This document shows, one piece after another, positions 1 through 7,591 of a stretch of DNA of 55,031 nt. The stretch is taken from NCBI RefSeq assembly GCF_009687885.1, contig NZ_BLAF01000070.1, positions 1-55,031 on the forward strand, written 5' to 3'. Made by a program: the position numbers and the translations under genes. The notes beneath the pieces were generated by a model that was given only the letters and a program-made list of their open reading frames with translations, ran no database searches and was not told where the DNA came from. Numbering within the stretch: the first letter of the stretch is position 1; every line of letters begins with the position of its first letter. This stretch comes from Acrocarpospora pleiomorpha. GTDB taxonomy: Bacteria; Actinomycetota; Actinomycetes; Streptosporangiales; Streptosporangiaceae.

Positions 1-32
1 CGGGCTCCGCCCGCCCCCGCCAACGCCGTGGC

Positions 33-155
33 ACCCACCAACGATTGCCACGCACCGCAGACGCCCAGGACCACGCCCTACCAAGGACACGCACCCTCCT
101 CCGGACCACGCCCTACCAAGGGCGCCCGTACTCCCAGGGCCACGCTCCACCAGCG
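33..155. repeat. Degenerate 35-bp tandem repeat
   Basis: The core GGACCACGCCCTACCAAGG occurs at 68-86 and 103-121, exactly 35 bp apart, and a diverged copy (GGCCACGCTCCACCAG) begins at 138, again in 35-bp register. Weaker similarity precedes the first copy. No convincing reading frame crosses the array with actinomycete codon bias, so the 260 bases before the first gene look non-coding. The function is unknown; it resembles the decayed minisatellites further along the window. Confidence 0.55.
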
Positions 156-260
156 GCTGAGCCGATCTGCGGCTGCGCTAGGCCGGCGAAGCCAGGCCAG
201 CGCATGAGGCTGAGCGCCAGCGACCCAAAGGGCGGGTGGGTGGGGAAAAAAGCAGAACGT

Positions 261-497
261 TTATTCCAGTTCGGATTTGTAGGCCAGGAACTCCTGCTCC
301 AAGGCGTCGTTCTCCTCCTGCCAGCGGCGGCGGCGCGAAGCCTCCTCTTCCTCGGTGATGGATTCGGGGAGCCATTGATCGTAGTCCGGCTCGCCTGGCG
401 CGATCTCGACGTACGCGTTGCCGATCAGGCGCCCGTCATCGCTGGTCAACGACTGCGGCACGCGCAGTGTCCCGTCAGCGAGCCGGATCACGAACAT
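261..497 (-). CDS. Small acidic hypothetical protein downstream of metallopeptidase
   Basis: A 78-residue protein I do not recognise. The N-terminal half (VIRLADGTLRVPQSL) looks like a small beta-rich fold. The C-terminal half is a charged helix rich in Glu and Arg (EEEEASRRRRWQEE) that could form a coiled coil. No signal peptide or membrane segment is visible. The ATG at 497 has AGGTGG about 8 nt upstream. It starts 11 nt after the stop of the HEVGH metallopeptidase gene, so the two are probably co-transcribed and the small protein may be a partner or inhibitor; that role is inference from position only. Confidence 0.7.
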   Translation of the reverse strand: MFVIRLADGTLRVPQSLTSDDGRLIGNAYVEIAPGEPDYDQWLPESITEEEEASRRRRWQEENDALEQEFLAYKSELE

Positions 498-508
498 TGC
501 TAGACCAC

Positions 509-1372
509 CTAGATTCCGTAGCGCCTGTTGAAGAAGAGCATGACGTTCAATGCGGTCCGGGTGTTTCCGCCGAGCATGTCCACCAGGGCGGGACGCTGCC
601 GCGACGCGATGGCCGCGAACGCGTCGGCGAAGAACTCCTTACGACCGAGCGTGCCTGGTTGTTTGTGGAAGGCCGAGGCGAGTAACGGTCGGCATTCCTC
701 GTAGAGTGCGGCGAACTCTGGTGAGTCCGAAACCCACTCTCCCGGACGGGCGTCCACATCGTCCAGCGCATGCCCGACTTCGTGCATCATCACATCGGGT
801 GTCGGAGATGGCCGATCCCCCACAACGATCTTGCGATCGCCGTACGCGCCGGCGCAGATGTCCCACGTCGCCCGCCCCGACGGCAACGGCGCACCCCGCA
901 GGTACCCCATGTCGTCAAGATCCGGCACCCCTCCCCGTCCGATGTAGATCCCGTCAAGACCGTCGGCCAGCAGATCCTTGAGCCGGTCGGGTAACCGCGC
1001 CAGGCTGTCCACCGCCCGTACGGCGTCCGGCGACGGCGGCCCGTCCTGACCGTCCCACTGGCGGTACATGACACGTTCCAGCGCCCCGCAGTGCCGCCTC
1101 CCATCCCTCGTGTCCGGCCGGTCGGGCCGATGCGGCGTGGCCCTGGCCGGCTGGTCGTCCAACTCGAAGTCGCGCCAGGTGTACTGCGGCCGATCCACCA
1201 CGGGGGCGGTCACCGCCATCCTGCGCTCAACATGCATCTCTGGGTGCATCTCAGGCCGCTGTTCAGCGGTCTCCACCCCACGGTAAGGCGACGCATAGGT
1301 GGCCCCCACCTGGCCCCGCTGCCACCACCGAGTCCCTCGCCGGTGACGGCCTCTATCGCCCTGCTGCGCCAT
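509..1372 (-). CDS. HEVGH-motif putative metallopeptidase (anthrax lethal factor-like fold)
   Basis: A putative zinc endopeptidase. With the ATG at 1372 (GAGAGAGG just upstream) the protein has 287 residues. HEVGH lies near residues 197-201 and a downstream Glu in EFFADAFAAI near 246 is a likely third zinc ligand; this spacing and the EFFADAF context match ATLF-like (lethal factor/Pro-Pro peptidase type) domains. The first roughly 100 residues are Arg/Pro/Gln-rich with repeated PEMH and look disordered; no signal peptide is seen. An ATG at 1441 would add 23 residues but has no clear ribosome binding site. ATLF-like domains occur in polymorphic toxins and in some phage and surface proteases, so a toxin-like role is possible but unproven. 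A short gene follows 11 nt downstream. Confidence 0.72.
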   Translation of the reverse strand: MAQQGDRGRHRRGTRWWQRGQVGATYASPYRGVETAEQRPEMHPEMHVERRMAVTAPVVDRPQYTWRDFELDDQPARATPHRPDRPDTRDGRRHCGALERVMYRQWDGQDGPPSPDAVRAVDSLARLPDRLKDLLADGLDGIYIGRGGVPDLDDMGYLRGAPLPSGRATWDICAGAYGDRKIVVGDRPSPTPDVMMHEVGHALDDVDARPGEWVSDSPEFAALYEECRPLLASAFHKQPGTLGRKEFFADAFAAIASRQRPALVDMLGGNTRTALNVMLFFNRRYGI

Positions 1373-1507
1373 CGCACCTCTCTCTTTGTCGGGAAGGTGC
1401 TTGTACCGAACTACCGTACGATGTCGTTTCGCGAGAGTCATCCCTAATGATGTACGGCTATCGCGATGAAAACACGATCACCTGCTCACATCGTTTACCG
1501 TGTGGGC

Positions 1508-1798
1508 ATGGCGAACGTGATAGTCGGTCTGGCGTTACTGGCCTTCTGGCTCTACTGCCTCTTCGACGTGATCACGACCCCGGCCGAATACATTCGGGGC
1601 CTGCCGAAAGGCGTGTGGGTGCTCATTACGGCCGTGCCGGCCATTGGTGGTGTGCTCTGGTTGCTGGCGGGGCGGCCACCGCTGGCGCCTGCCGTACCGG
1701 ATGAGCAGGCCGAGGAGCCGCCCCCGGCTCCGCGCGGGCCCGACGATGACCCGGAGTTCTTGCGGAACCTGGAGCGGCGGCTCAGAGACGATGACTAG
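1508..1798 (+). CDS. PLDc_N domain membrane protein
   Basis: A small membrane protein of 96 residues. It has two hydrophobic segments (VGLALLAFWLYCLFDVI and WVLITAVPAIGGVLWLL) joined by a short RGLPKG loop, followed by a Pro/Glu/Asp-rich cytoplasmic tail. This is the phospholipase D N-terminal (PLDc_N) two-helix module that actinobacteria often encode alone; no HKD catalytic motif is present, so no phospholipase activity is implied. The ATG at 1508 gives the usual short N-terminus; an in-frame ATG at 1466 would add 14 residues. It converges on ccsB, leaving only about 10 bp between the stops. Function unknown. Confidence 0.75.
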   Translation: MANVIVGLALLAFWLYCLFDVITTPAEYIRGLPKGVWVLITAVPAIGGVLWLLAGRPPLAPAVPDEQAEEPPPAPRGPDDDPEFLRNLERRLRDDD

Positions 1799-1808
1799 TT
1801 GACGACGA

Positions 1809-2717
1809 TTAGTTCACGTCGGCGTAGGAGTGCAGGCCGCCGAAGAAGATGTTCACGCCGACCAGGTTGAACAGCAGGCAGCCGAAGGCCACCAGGGAGA
1901 CGATCAGGGCGGCCTTGCCCTTCCAGCCGGCGGTGGCCCGGGCGTGCAGGTAGGCCGCGTACGCCACCCAGGTGATGAACGCCCAGACCTCTTTGGGGTC
2001 CCAGTTCCAGTAGCGTCCCCACGCCTTGTCGGCCCAGAGCGCGCCGGAGATGACGGCGAACGTCCAGATCGGGAAGCCGATCACGATCACCCGGTGCGCG
2101 ATCCGCTCCAGGTCCGCGAGAGCGGGCAGCCGGGACTGGCCCGCGCCCCGGAACAGGTAGAGGGCGGCGGCCACCCCGCCCACGGTGAACAGCCCGCTGG
2201 CGGCGATGGCGGCGCTCACGTGAATGGCCACCCAGTACGAGTCCAGCGCCGGAACCACTGGACCGGCCTGCGTGTACAGCACCCGGACGCTGAACCCGAG
2301 CCCGATCGCGGCGATCACGCTCACGAACGCGCCCAGGAACCGGACGGGGTAACGCAGCTGCATGAACAGGTACACGGTCACGGCGGCGAGGATCATCGCC
2401 ACCACGAACTCGTACATGTTGCCCCACGGCCACCGTTCGACCGCGAGCCCCCGGGTCAGCGTGGCGGTCACGTTGGCGGCCCAGCCGACCCAGGTCAAGC
2501 CGACCGCGATCCGCCCGGCGCGCATCGCCCAAGCAATGGGCTCAGCTTCCTGAGTCTCGGTCACCGTGCTGCCGTCGGCGGCGACGAGTTCTCTGACCTG
2601 TGCCGGTCGGGTGGCGAAGGCCAGCTCAAGGGCGTACCCGACCATCGCGGCCAGGTAGAGCAGGATGGCGGCCAGGATGAGCTGGTCGCTCAGGGTGGCC
2701 AGTGTGTCAGCGGTCAT
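1809..2717 (-). CDS. ccsB: Cytochrome c biogenesis protein CcsB (CcsA/ResC family)
   Basis: The haem-handling subunit of System II cytochrome c synthase, an integral membrane protein that works with ResB to export haem and attach it to apocytochrome CXXCH motifs outside the membrane. Its 302 residues contain about eight hydrophobic segments, and the Trp-rich WWD-type haem motif is visible as WNWDPKEVWAFITW at about 237-250. Conserved histidines (AIHVSAA at about 164-170, GGLHSY near the C-terminus) are candidate haem ligands. The start overlaps the end of resB by 11 bp, so it is the last gene of the tlpA-ccdA-resB-ccsB operon. Confidence 0.95.
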   Translation of the reverse strand: MTADTLATLSDQLILAAILLYLAAMVGYALELAFATRPAQVRELVAADGSTVTETQEAEPIAWAMRAGRIAVGLTWVGWAANVTATLTRGLAVERWPWGNMYEFVVAMILAAVTVYLFMQLRYPVRFLGAFVSVIAAIGLGFSVRVLYTQAGPVVPALDSYWVAIHVSAAIAASGLFTVGGVAAALYLFRGAGQSRLPALADLERIAHRVIVIGFPIWTFAVISGALWADKAWGRYWNWDPKEVWAFITWVAYAAYLHARATAGWKGKAALIVSLVAFGCLLFNLVGVNIFFGGLHSYADVN

Positions 2718-4248
2718 CCGAGACTCCTGAACGGGGGTTGAGCGAGGCGACGATCTCGGCGAACTCGTCGGTGAAATTCGACCCCTCGGTGCGGGACAAT
2801 CCTCCCACCGTGACCCTTCCGTCCGTCATCCGGACCCAGACCCGGCGGCGGCGGATGGTCAGCGAGAGCACCAGGCCGAGCACGGCGGCGATGGAGGCCA
2901 CCAGCGCGGGCATCCGCCCGGGGTCGTACGTGGTCTGCAAGGAGATCCACTCCTTGACGCCGGTGAACTCGATCTTCCCGGCGCCGCCCGGCAGGTCGAG
3001 GGCCTCGCCGACGGCCAGCGGGCGCGGCTGCACGGTCATCGTGCCCAGCGGTTTGAGGTTCTTGTGCGCGCTCAGGTCGTAGACCGACTGCGGCTCGCCT
3101 GAGTCCAGCCCGAGGTCGCCCGCGAACGGCCAGACCTGCACGGTCGGGTTGGCGGCCCCGGGGAAGACCGAGATCCACTCCTCCCCGACCGGAAGCGTGG
3201 ACGGCAGGAACCGCCCCAGGAAGGCCAGCTGCTGCGGCCGCGCGTCCGGCACCTTGATGACGCACTCGGATTCGTACGTCGAGGTGTTGGAGGTCAGGCA
3301 CGGCACCGGCCCTTCGTACGCGACCTGCCCCTTCCCGTCGGTCACCTTGAAGACGGGCGCGTAGCCGTGGCCGATCAGGTAGGTCAGCGTGCCGTTGACG
3401 TCCAGCGGCTCGTTGACGCGCAGGTCGACCACCCGATCCGCCGCGCCGGGGGCGTCCTTGACGCTCAACGTGGCGGAGAAAGTGAGCGGCTGGCCCACCT
3501 TCTCGTGCCCTGGCCCGATATAGGTGGCCTGGAAGTCGGTGAGCTTGAACGAGAACGGTTCCAGCGACTCGGCCGAGACGGATGCACCGGGGACATAACG
3601 GTCATAGGCCGCGACGGTGTTGGCGAAGCCGTCGCCTTCGACCACCAGAACGTTGCCCTTGTAGCCGTACAGCCCGCCGGCGCCGACCGCGATCAGCAAG
3701 ACCAGCAGCGCGACGTGGAATACCAGGTTGCCGGTCTCCCGGAGGTGGCCCTTCTCGGCCGCCACCCAGTCAGGGCCGGTTTCGACCCGGAAGCGGCGCT
3801 TCCTGAGCGTGGCCGCGGCTTCGGCGATCGTGAGGTCCGCCGTGAACTCGTCGTGGTGCGGCAGGCGGAGCAGGTTGCGCGGCGCGGCCGGGGGTTTGCG
3901 GCGGATCTCCTTGAGGTGGGCCAGCGTGCGCGGCAGCACGCAGCCGACCAGCGACAGGAACAGCAGCAGGTAGATGGCCGCGAACCAGGGCGAGCGGAAC
4001 ACGTCGAACAGCCAGAACCGGTCCAGCCATTCGGCCTTGACCGGGTCGTTCGCGTAGTAGCGGGCCACCAGGCTGGCATCGACGTTGCGTTGCGGGAAGA
4101 CCGAGCCGGGCACCGAGGCGAGCGCGAACAGGAACAGCAGGATGAGCGCGGTCCGCATCGAGGTGAGCGTGCGCCACCCCCACCGCAGCCAGCCGATCAC
4201 GCCCAGGCCGACCGGCTTGGCGATCTGCTTCTCTTCGGTCAGTGTCAT
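2707..4248 (-). CDS. resB: Cytochrome c biogenesis protein ResB (Ccs1)
   Basis: The partner of CcsB in System II cytochrome c maturation. The 513-residue protein has three N-terminal membrane segments (roughly 31-53, 86-112, 172-198), a large extracytoplasmic domain of about 250 residues, and a C-terminal membrane helix near 448-470 followed by a basic cytoplasmic tail, which is the standard ResB topology. The gene starts at the last base of the ccdA stop (TGATG arrangement) and its own 3' end overlaps ccsB by 11 bp, showing tight translational coupling. ResB and CcsB are fused in some bacteria; here they are separate, as in other actinobacteria. Confidence 0.95.
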   Translation of the reverse strand: MTLTEEKQIAKPVGLGVIGWLRWGWRTLTSMRTALILLFLFALASVPGSVFPQRNVDASLVARYYANDPVKAEWLDRFWLFDVFRSPWFAAIYLLLFLSLVGCVLPRTLAHLKEIRRKPPAAPRNLLRLPHHDEFTADLTIAEAAATLRKRRFRVETGPDWVAAEKGHLRETGNLVFHVALLVLLIAVGAGGLYGYKGNVLVVEGDGFANTVAAYDRYVPGASVSAESLEPFSFKLTDFQATYIGPGHEKVGQPLTFSATLSVKDAPGAADRVVDLRVNEPLDVNGTLTYLIGHGYAPVFKVTDGKGQVAYEGPVPCLTSNTSTYESECVIKVPDARPQQLAFLGRFLPSTLPVGEEWISVFPGAANPTVQVWPFAGDLGLDSGEPQSVYDLSAHKNLKPLGTMTVQPRPLAVGEALDLPGGAGKIEFTGVKEWISLQTTYDPGRMPALVASIAAVLGLVLSLTIRRRRVWVRMTDGRVTVGGLSRTEGSNFTDEFAEIVASLNPRSGVSDDR

Positions 4249-4976
4249 CAGATCACCGGCTCGAATCCGCCCACCCAGCCCTGCAGGCCCGCGATGAGCT
4301 CACCCCACAGGCCGGTGACGAGCAGCAGCCCCACGGCCACCAGCATCGCGCCGCCGACCCGGGTGATGAGTTGGGAATGGCGGCGAACCGCCCGGAAGGT
4401 GTGCAACGCCCTGCGGTAGGCGAGCCCGGCGACGATGAACGGCAGGCCCAGGCCGAGGGCGTACCCAAAGGCCAGGAGCGCGCCACGGGCGGCGCTGCCC
4501 TGGTCGACGGAGAGGGTGAGCACGACGGCCAGGGTGGGGCCGATGCACGGCGTCCAGCCGAGGCCGAAGACGACGCCGAGCAGCGGCGCGCCCGCCAGCC
4601 CGGCGGCGGGGAGCTTGTGGAAGCGGAAGTCGCGCTGCAACCCGGGGATGAGGCCGAGAAACGCGACCCCGAGCACGATCGTGAGCGCGCCGAGCACTTT
4701 CGTGATGACCTGGGCGTTGCCGAGCAGCGCCGCGCCGAGACCGCCGAAGAGCGCGCCGCCCAGCACGAAGACCAGGGCGAATCCGAGCACGAAAAGCCCG
4801 CTGCCGAGCACGAGCGTGCGCCGGCGCGGGTCGGCGCTCATGCCCGTGACGTACGACAGGTAGCCCGGCACCAGCGGCAGCACGCACGGCGAGAGGAACG
4901 AGACGAGACCGGCCAGCAGCGCGATCGGCAGGGCGATCAGCAGCGAACCGGAGGCGACCGTCTCAGCGAGGTTCAC
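4248..4976 (-). CDS. ccdA: Thiol-disulfide transport protein CcdA
   Basis: A membrane protein that passes reducing equivalents from cytoplasmic thioredoxin to the extracytoplasmic TlpA/ResA-like protein, keeping apocytochrome cysteines reduced for haem attachment. The 242 residues contain six or so hydrophobic segments and the two family-defining cysteine motifs: SPCVLPLVPGYLSYV near the N-terminus and GWTPCIGPTLAVVL in the middle. It overlaps the upstream tlpA-like gene by 14 bp and touches resB downstream, so all four ccs genes form one coupled unit. Confidence 0.95.
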   Translation of the reverse strand: MNLAETVASGSLLIALPIALLAGLVSFLSPCVLPLVPGYLSYVTGMSADPRRRTLVLGSGLFVLGFALVFVLGGALFGGLGAALLGNAQVITKVLGALTIVLGVAFLGLIPGLQRDFRFHKLPAAGLAGAPLLGVVFGLGWTPCIGPTLAVVLTLSVDQGSAARGALLAFGYALGLGLPFIVAGLAYRRALHTFRAVRRHSQLITRVGGAMLVAVGLLLVTGLWGELIAGLQGWVGGFEPVI

Positions 4977-5532
4977 TGTTGACCTTGGTGACGGCGTCGA
5001 GCAGCGCCTGGTACTTGACCCCGCCGAGGGCCCGCGCGGCGATCTTGCCGTTCCTGTCGATGATCAGCGTGGACGGAATCGCGGCAGGCGGCACGGTCCC
5101 TTGGAACCCGAGCAGCACCTGCCCCTGCTGGTCGTGAATGCTCGGATAGCCCGGCTCCATGGCCCGGTCATAGGCGAGCGCCGCCGTCTTCTGATCCTTG
5201 AAGTTCACCCCGAGAAACTCCACACCCCCCGATTTGGTACGGGCGGCGACATCTTTCAGGATCGGCCCCTCAGCCCGGCAGGGCGCACACCAGGACGCCC
5301 AGAAGTTGAGCACAACGACCTTGCCCTTGGCCAACCCCGCAGTCGAACCATCCAGCGACTGACCTTCAACCACGGGCGCGTCCTTGCGCTCCCCCGGTTG
5401 AAAGATCTGGATTTTTCCGTCACCGGGGATAAACCGCGTATCTCCGGACTCCGGCTGCCCCGAACTCTGCGAACCCGCACAGCCCGCCAACACAAGGACG
5501 GCGAGCACGAAGACGAGAGGTTTGATGGGCAT
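4963..5532 (-). CDS. TlpA/ResA-like thioredoxin-fold lipoprotein
   Basis: An extracytoplasmic thiol-disulfide oxidoreductase that probably reduces apocytochrome c cysteines with electrons from CcdA. The N-terminus is a lipoprotein signal with lipobox VLAGC (Cys18), so it is anchored outside the membrane. The thioredoxin active site is WCAPC (Cys82 and Cys85) in NFWASWCAPCRAE, followed by the cis-Pro loop region (AAIPSTLIID). Length (189 aa) is typical of actinobacterial TlpA-like proteins. The ATG at 5532 has TAGGAGA about 11 nt upstream. A perfect 8-bp dyad lies about 28 bp before the start codon. It is the first gene of the ccs operon. Confidence 0.93.
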   Translation of the reverse strand: MPIKPLVFVLAVLVLAGCAGSQSSGQPESGDTRFIPGDGKIQIFQPGERKDAPVVEGQSLDGSTAGLAKGKVVVLNFWASWCAPCRAEGPILKDVAARTKSGGVEFLGVNFKDQKTAALAYDRAMEPGYPSIHDQQGQVLLGFQGTVPPAAIPSTLIIDRNGKIAARALGGVKYQALLDAVTKVNSEPR

Positions 5533-5559
5533 CGGAGAACGATCTCCTAGTACTACGGC

Positions 5560-5583
5560 CAGTAGAGCAAAATTACTCTACTG
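5560..5583. promoter_or_regulatory. Perfect dyad upstream of the ccs operon
   Basis: CAGTAGAG (5560-5567) and CTCTACTG (5576-5583) are perfect inverted repeats separated by an AT-rich 8-nt spacer. The element lies 28 bp upstream of the tlpA-like start codon, where the operon promoter is expected. The arm and spacer lengths suit a dimeric repressor of the TetR or MarR type. There is no T-tract, so a terminator is less likely. The binding protein is unknown. Confidence 0.5.
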
Positions 5584-5713
5584 CGTTATGCCCGCGCCTC
5601 CGGCACGGGGGCTCGGGCGCCTTCAGCCTGCGTCTTCCCTCGTCACTCCGGCCACTCCGCGACCTGCGTTCCTCAGTCCAGACACAGGCGCGCCCTCACG
5701 GGGATAGCTCGGC

Positions 5714-6349
5714 CTAAGCTCCGGCCAGGGGATTGCTCTTGAGCAGGATCGCAGCCGGTTCCGTATAGCCGACCGTGACCAGCCGGTCGTCCTCGAAGGT
5801 GAAGCTCGTCAAGCTGGCCAGCGAACACTGGCGCCGCCGCGGATCATGCCAGAGCCGCCGATTCTCCGCCGCCAACCGGATGATCCAGATCGGCAGCTGA
5901 TGGCTGACCATCAGGATCTCGTGCCCGCGCACCGCCGACTTCGCGGAGTCGATGACGGACTTCATCCGGGCCACCACATCCAGATACGCCTCCCCCCAGG
6001 AAGGCCGCCTCGGATCCCTGATGTGCCAGAAGTTGCGCGGATCCTTGAACACCGCGCCCGCCAGCCGCTTGCCCTCGAAGACGTTCGTCGCCTCGGTCAA
6101 CCGATCGTCCAGGGTGACCGCGAGCCCGCCCAGGGCCTCCGCGGACGGCGCGGCCGTCTCCTGGGCGCGCTCCATCGGCGAACTCCAGATCGCCACGATG
6201 TCCCGCCCCGCGATGGACTTGGCCACCATGTCGGCCATCGCCCGGCCATTGTCCGACAGATGATATCCCGGCAGTCTGCCGTAGAGGACGCCCGCGGGGT
6301 TATACACCTCACCGTGGCGCAGCAGATGAACAACGGTGGTCTCAGTCAT
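5714..6349 (-). CDS. Histidine phosphatase family protein (phosphoglycerate mutase-like)
   Basis: A member of the histidine phosphatase superfamily. The catalytic RHG motif sits at residues 11-13 (LLRHGEVYNP), and the second histidine is in MVSHQLPIWI late in the protein. The 211-residue length is typical of the small cofactor-independent branch. The N-terminal half includes the usual MERAQETA proton-donor region. The substrate cannot be told from sequence; family members act on sugar phosphates, nucleotides or phosphoproteins. The gene precedes the ccs operon in the same direction, as its homologue does beside ccs genes in mycobacteria. An 18-nt motif shared with the HAD phosphatase upstream region lies 31-48 bp before its start. 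Confidence 0.88.
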   Translation of the reverse strand: MTETTVVHLLRHGEVYNPAGVLYGRLPGYHLSDNGRAMADMVAKSIAGRDIVAIWSSPMERAQETAAPSAEALGGLAVTLDDRLTEATNVFEGKRLAGAVFKDPRNFWHIRDPRRPSWGEAYLDVVARMKSVIDSAKSAVRGHEILMVSHQLPIWIIRLAAENRRLWHDPRRRQCSLASLTSFTFEDDRLVTVGYTEPAAILLKSNPLAGA

Positions 6350-6370
6350 GGTGGCGCCAGCCTACTGCGC

Positions 6371-6397
6371 TATTAATTAGAAAGTCGTGATCTGGAC
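6371..6397 (-). promoter_or_regulatory. Shared upstream motif, copy 1 (before the histidine phosphatase)
   Basis: On the minus strand 6397-6380 reads GTCCAGATCACGACTTTC, followed by AT-rich TAATTAATA (6379-6371). The 18-nt core is identical to 18481-18498 on the plus strand, and six of the next nine bases also match. Both copies lie in short upstream regions of phosphatase-family genes and point toward the gene. It matches no operator I know. Confidence 0.5.
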
Positions 6398-6439
6398 AGC
6401 CGCGGCGGTGAGTCGCGTGGTCGGCGGCTATGCGGCTGT

Positions 6440-7399
6440 CTATGGGACGGGTTTCTGGTTAATAACCGGCGTGCTCAGACTCGCCGCGCCCGGCTCAAGC
6501 GCCAGCGGAGCACATGCGGTGCGCAGCGCCTCCACGGCTGCCCGGATCGCGGGACGGCGGGCCGCGTCGGTTCGCCACAGCGCATAAACGCGGCGAATCG
6601 GGCGGGGAAGGATCGGGACCATCCGCACCTCGTCGGGCACCGCGCCCCGGCCCAGGCGCGGGATGAGCGCGTAGCCGTGCCCGGCCGCGACCATGGCCAC
6701 CTGCGACGGATACTCATCGGCGTAGCACACCACCTGGGGCTCCTTCTCCGACGACCGGATCAGGAACATCAGGAAATCGTGGCAGACCGTCCCCGGCGAG
6801 GAGATGATCCACTGATCGCCGGGCAGGTCCGCCAGGGCCACCTCACGCTGGTCGGCCAGCGGATGATCGGCCGGCACCGCGACATCGGCCACATCTTCGA
6901 GCAGCGCGGCCCGGGACAGACCGTCCGGAATGGCTATCGGCCGGTTGACCCAGTCCTGCACCACGGCCAGGTCGATCTCGCCCCGGGTGACCTCGCGCAC
7001 CATGCGGTCCGGCTCGCGCTCGAAGACGAGCAGGTCCAGGTCCGGGTGCCGATCCTTGAGCAGGGTCAGCGCGTTCGGCATGATGCCGCGCGCGGCGGTC
7101 GCGAAAGCCGCCATGGACAGCTTCCCGACGACCGCGCCACGCAGCGCCTCGAAGTCCGCCTCGGCGGTCTCCACCAGCGCGAGGATCTTCTCGGCATGGT
7201 CGGCCAGCAGCCCGGCGGCGTCGGTCAGCTTGACCCCGCGCCCGTTCCGCTCGACCAGCACGGCACCGGTCTCCCGCTCCAACTTGGCGAGCTGCTGGGA
7301 GATGGCGGACGGGGTCACCATCAACGCTTCCGCCGCCGCGCCCACCGAACCGTAGGTCGCGACCGCGTGCAGAGCCTTCAACCGGTGCAAGTCCAACAT
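6440..7399 (-). CDS. LysR family transcriptional regulator
   Basis: A DNA-binding regulator of 319 residues. The N-terminal winged helix-turn-helix occupies residues 1-60 (HRLKALHAVATYGSVGAAAE, then TPSAISQQLAKLERE), followed by a linker helix and a periplasmic-binding-protein-like effector domain from about residue 90 to 295. The effector is unknown. The ATG at 7399 gives the canonical LysR N-terminus. The gene is divergent from a 39-codon frame at 7472, and the intervening 72 bp contains a 17-bp palindrome, the usual arrangement for LysR autoregulation and control of a divergent target. Confidence 0.93.
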   Translation of the reverse strand: MLDLHRLKALHAVATYGSVGAAAEALMVTPSAISQQLAKLERETGAVLVERNGRGVKLTDAAGLLADHAEKILALVETAEADFEALRGAVVGKLSMAAFATAARGIMPNALTLLKDRHPDLDLLVFEREPDRMVREVTRGEIDLAVVQDWVNRPIAIPDGLSRAALLEDVADVAVPADHPLADQREVALADLPGDQWIISSPGTVCHDFLMFLIRSSEKEPQVVCYADEYPSQVAMVAAGHGYALIPRLGRGAVPDEVRMVPILPRPIRRVYALWRTDAARRPAIRAAVEALRTACAPLALEPGAASLSTPVINQKPVP

Positions 7400-7439
7400 G
7401 TAGCTAGTCTAAACCATGCACCTAAGAAAATCTCGCTTG

Positions 7440-7456
7440 TGCTCAACTGTTAAGCA
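7440..7456. promoter_or_regulatory. Palindrome between lysR and the divergent small ORF
   Basis: TGCTCAACTGTTAAGCA is a 17-bp dyad whose arms pair at seven of eight positions around a central base. It lies 41 bp from the LysR start and 16 bp before the divergent small ORF. LysR-type regulators usually bind interrupted dyads in such divergent regions, so this is the best candidate operator for the adjacent regulator; the assignment is inference. Confidence 0.45.
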
Positions 7457-7471
7457 CCAGAAAATGAAGAC

Positions 7472-7591
7472 ATGAGAATCCTAAACAACATCTTCACGAA
7501 GACCAACCGCCCCGCCGAGCTCTCCTACCTGGAGACCCTGGCCCGTCAGGCCCGCCAGTCCCGCTCCAAGAAGCTGAGTCGATCAACCTGA
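7472..7591 (+). CDS. Possible 39-residue basic protein divergent from lysR
   Basis: A short frame that begins MRILNNIFTKTNRPAELSYL and ends in a basic helix (RQARQSRSKKLSRS). Codons from residue 12 on are strongly G/C-ending (ACC AAC CGC CCC GCC GAG CTC), as in real genes of this window. The stop overlaps the 3' end of convergent hemL by 9 bp. There is no strong ribosome binding site (only AAAATGAAGAC before the ATG). Its divergent placement opposite a LysR regulator suggests a regulated microprotein, or the remnant of a longer target gene. No function is proposed. Confidence 0.45.
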   Translation: MRILNNIFTKTNRPAELSYLETLARQARQSRSKKLSRST

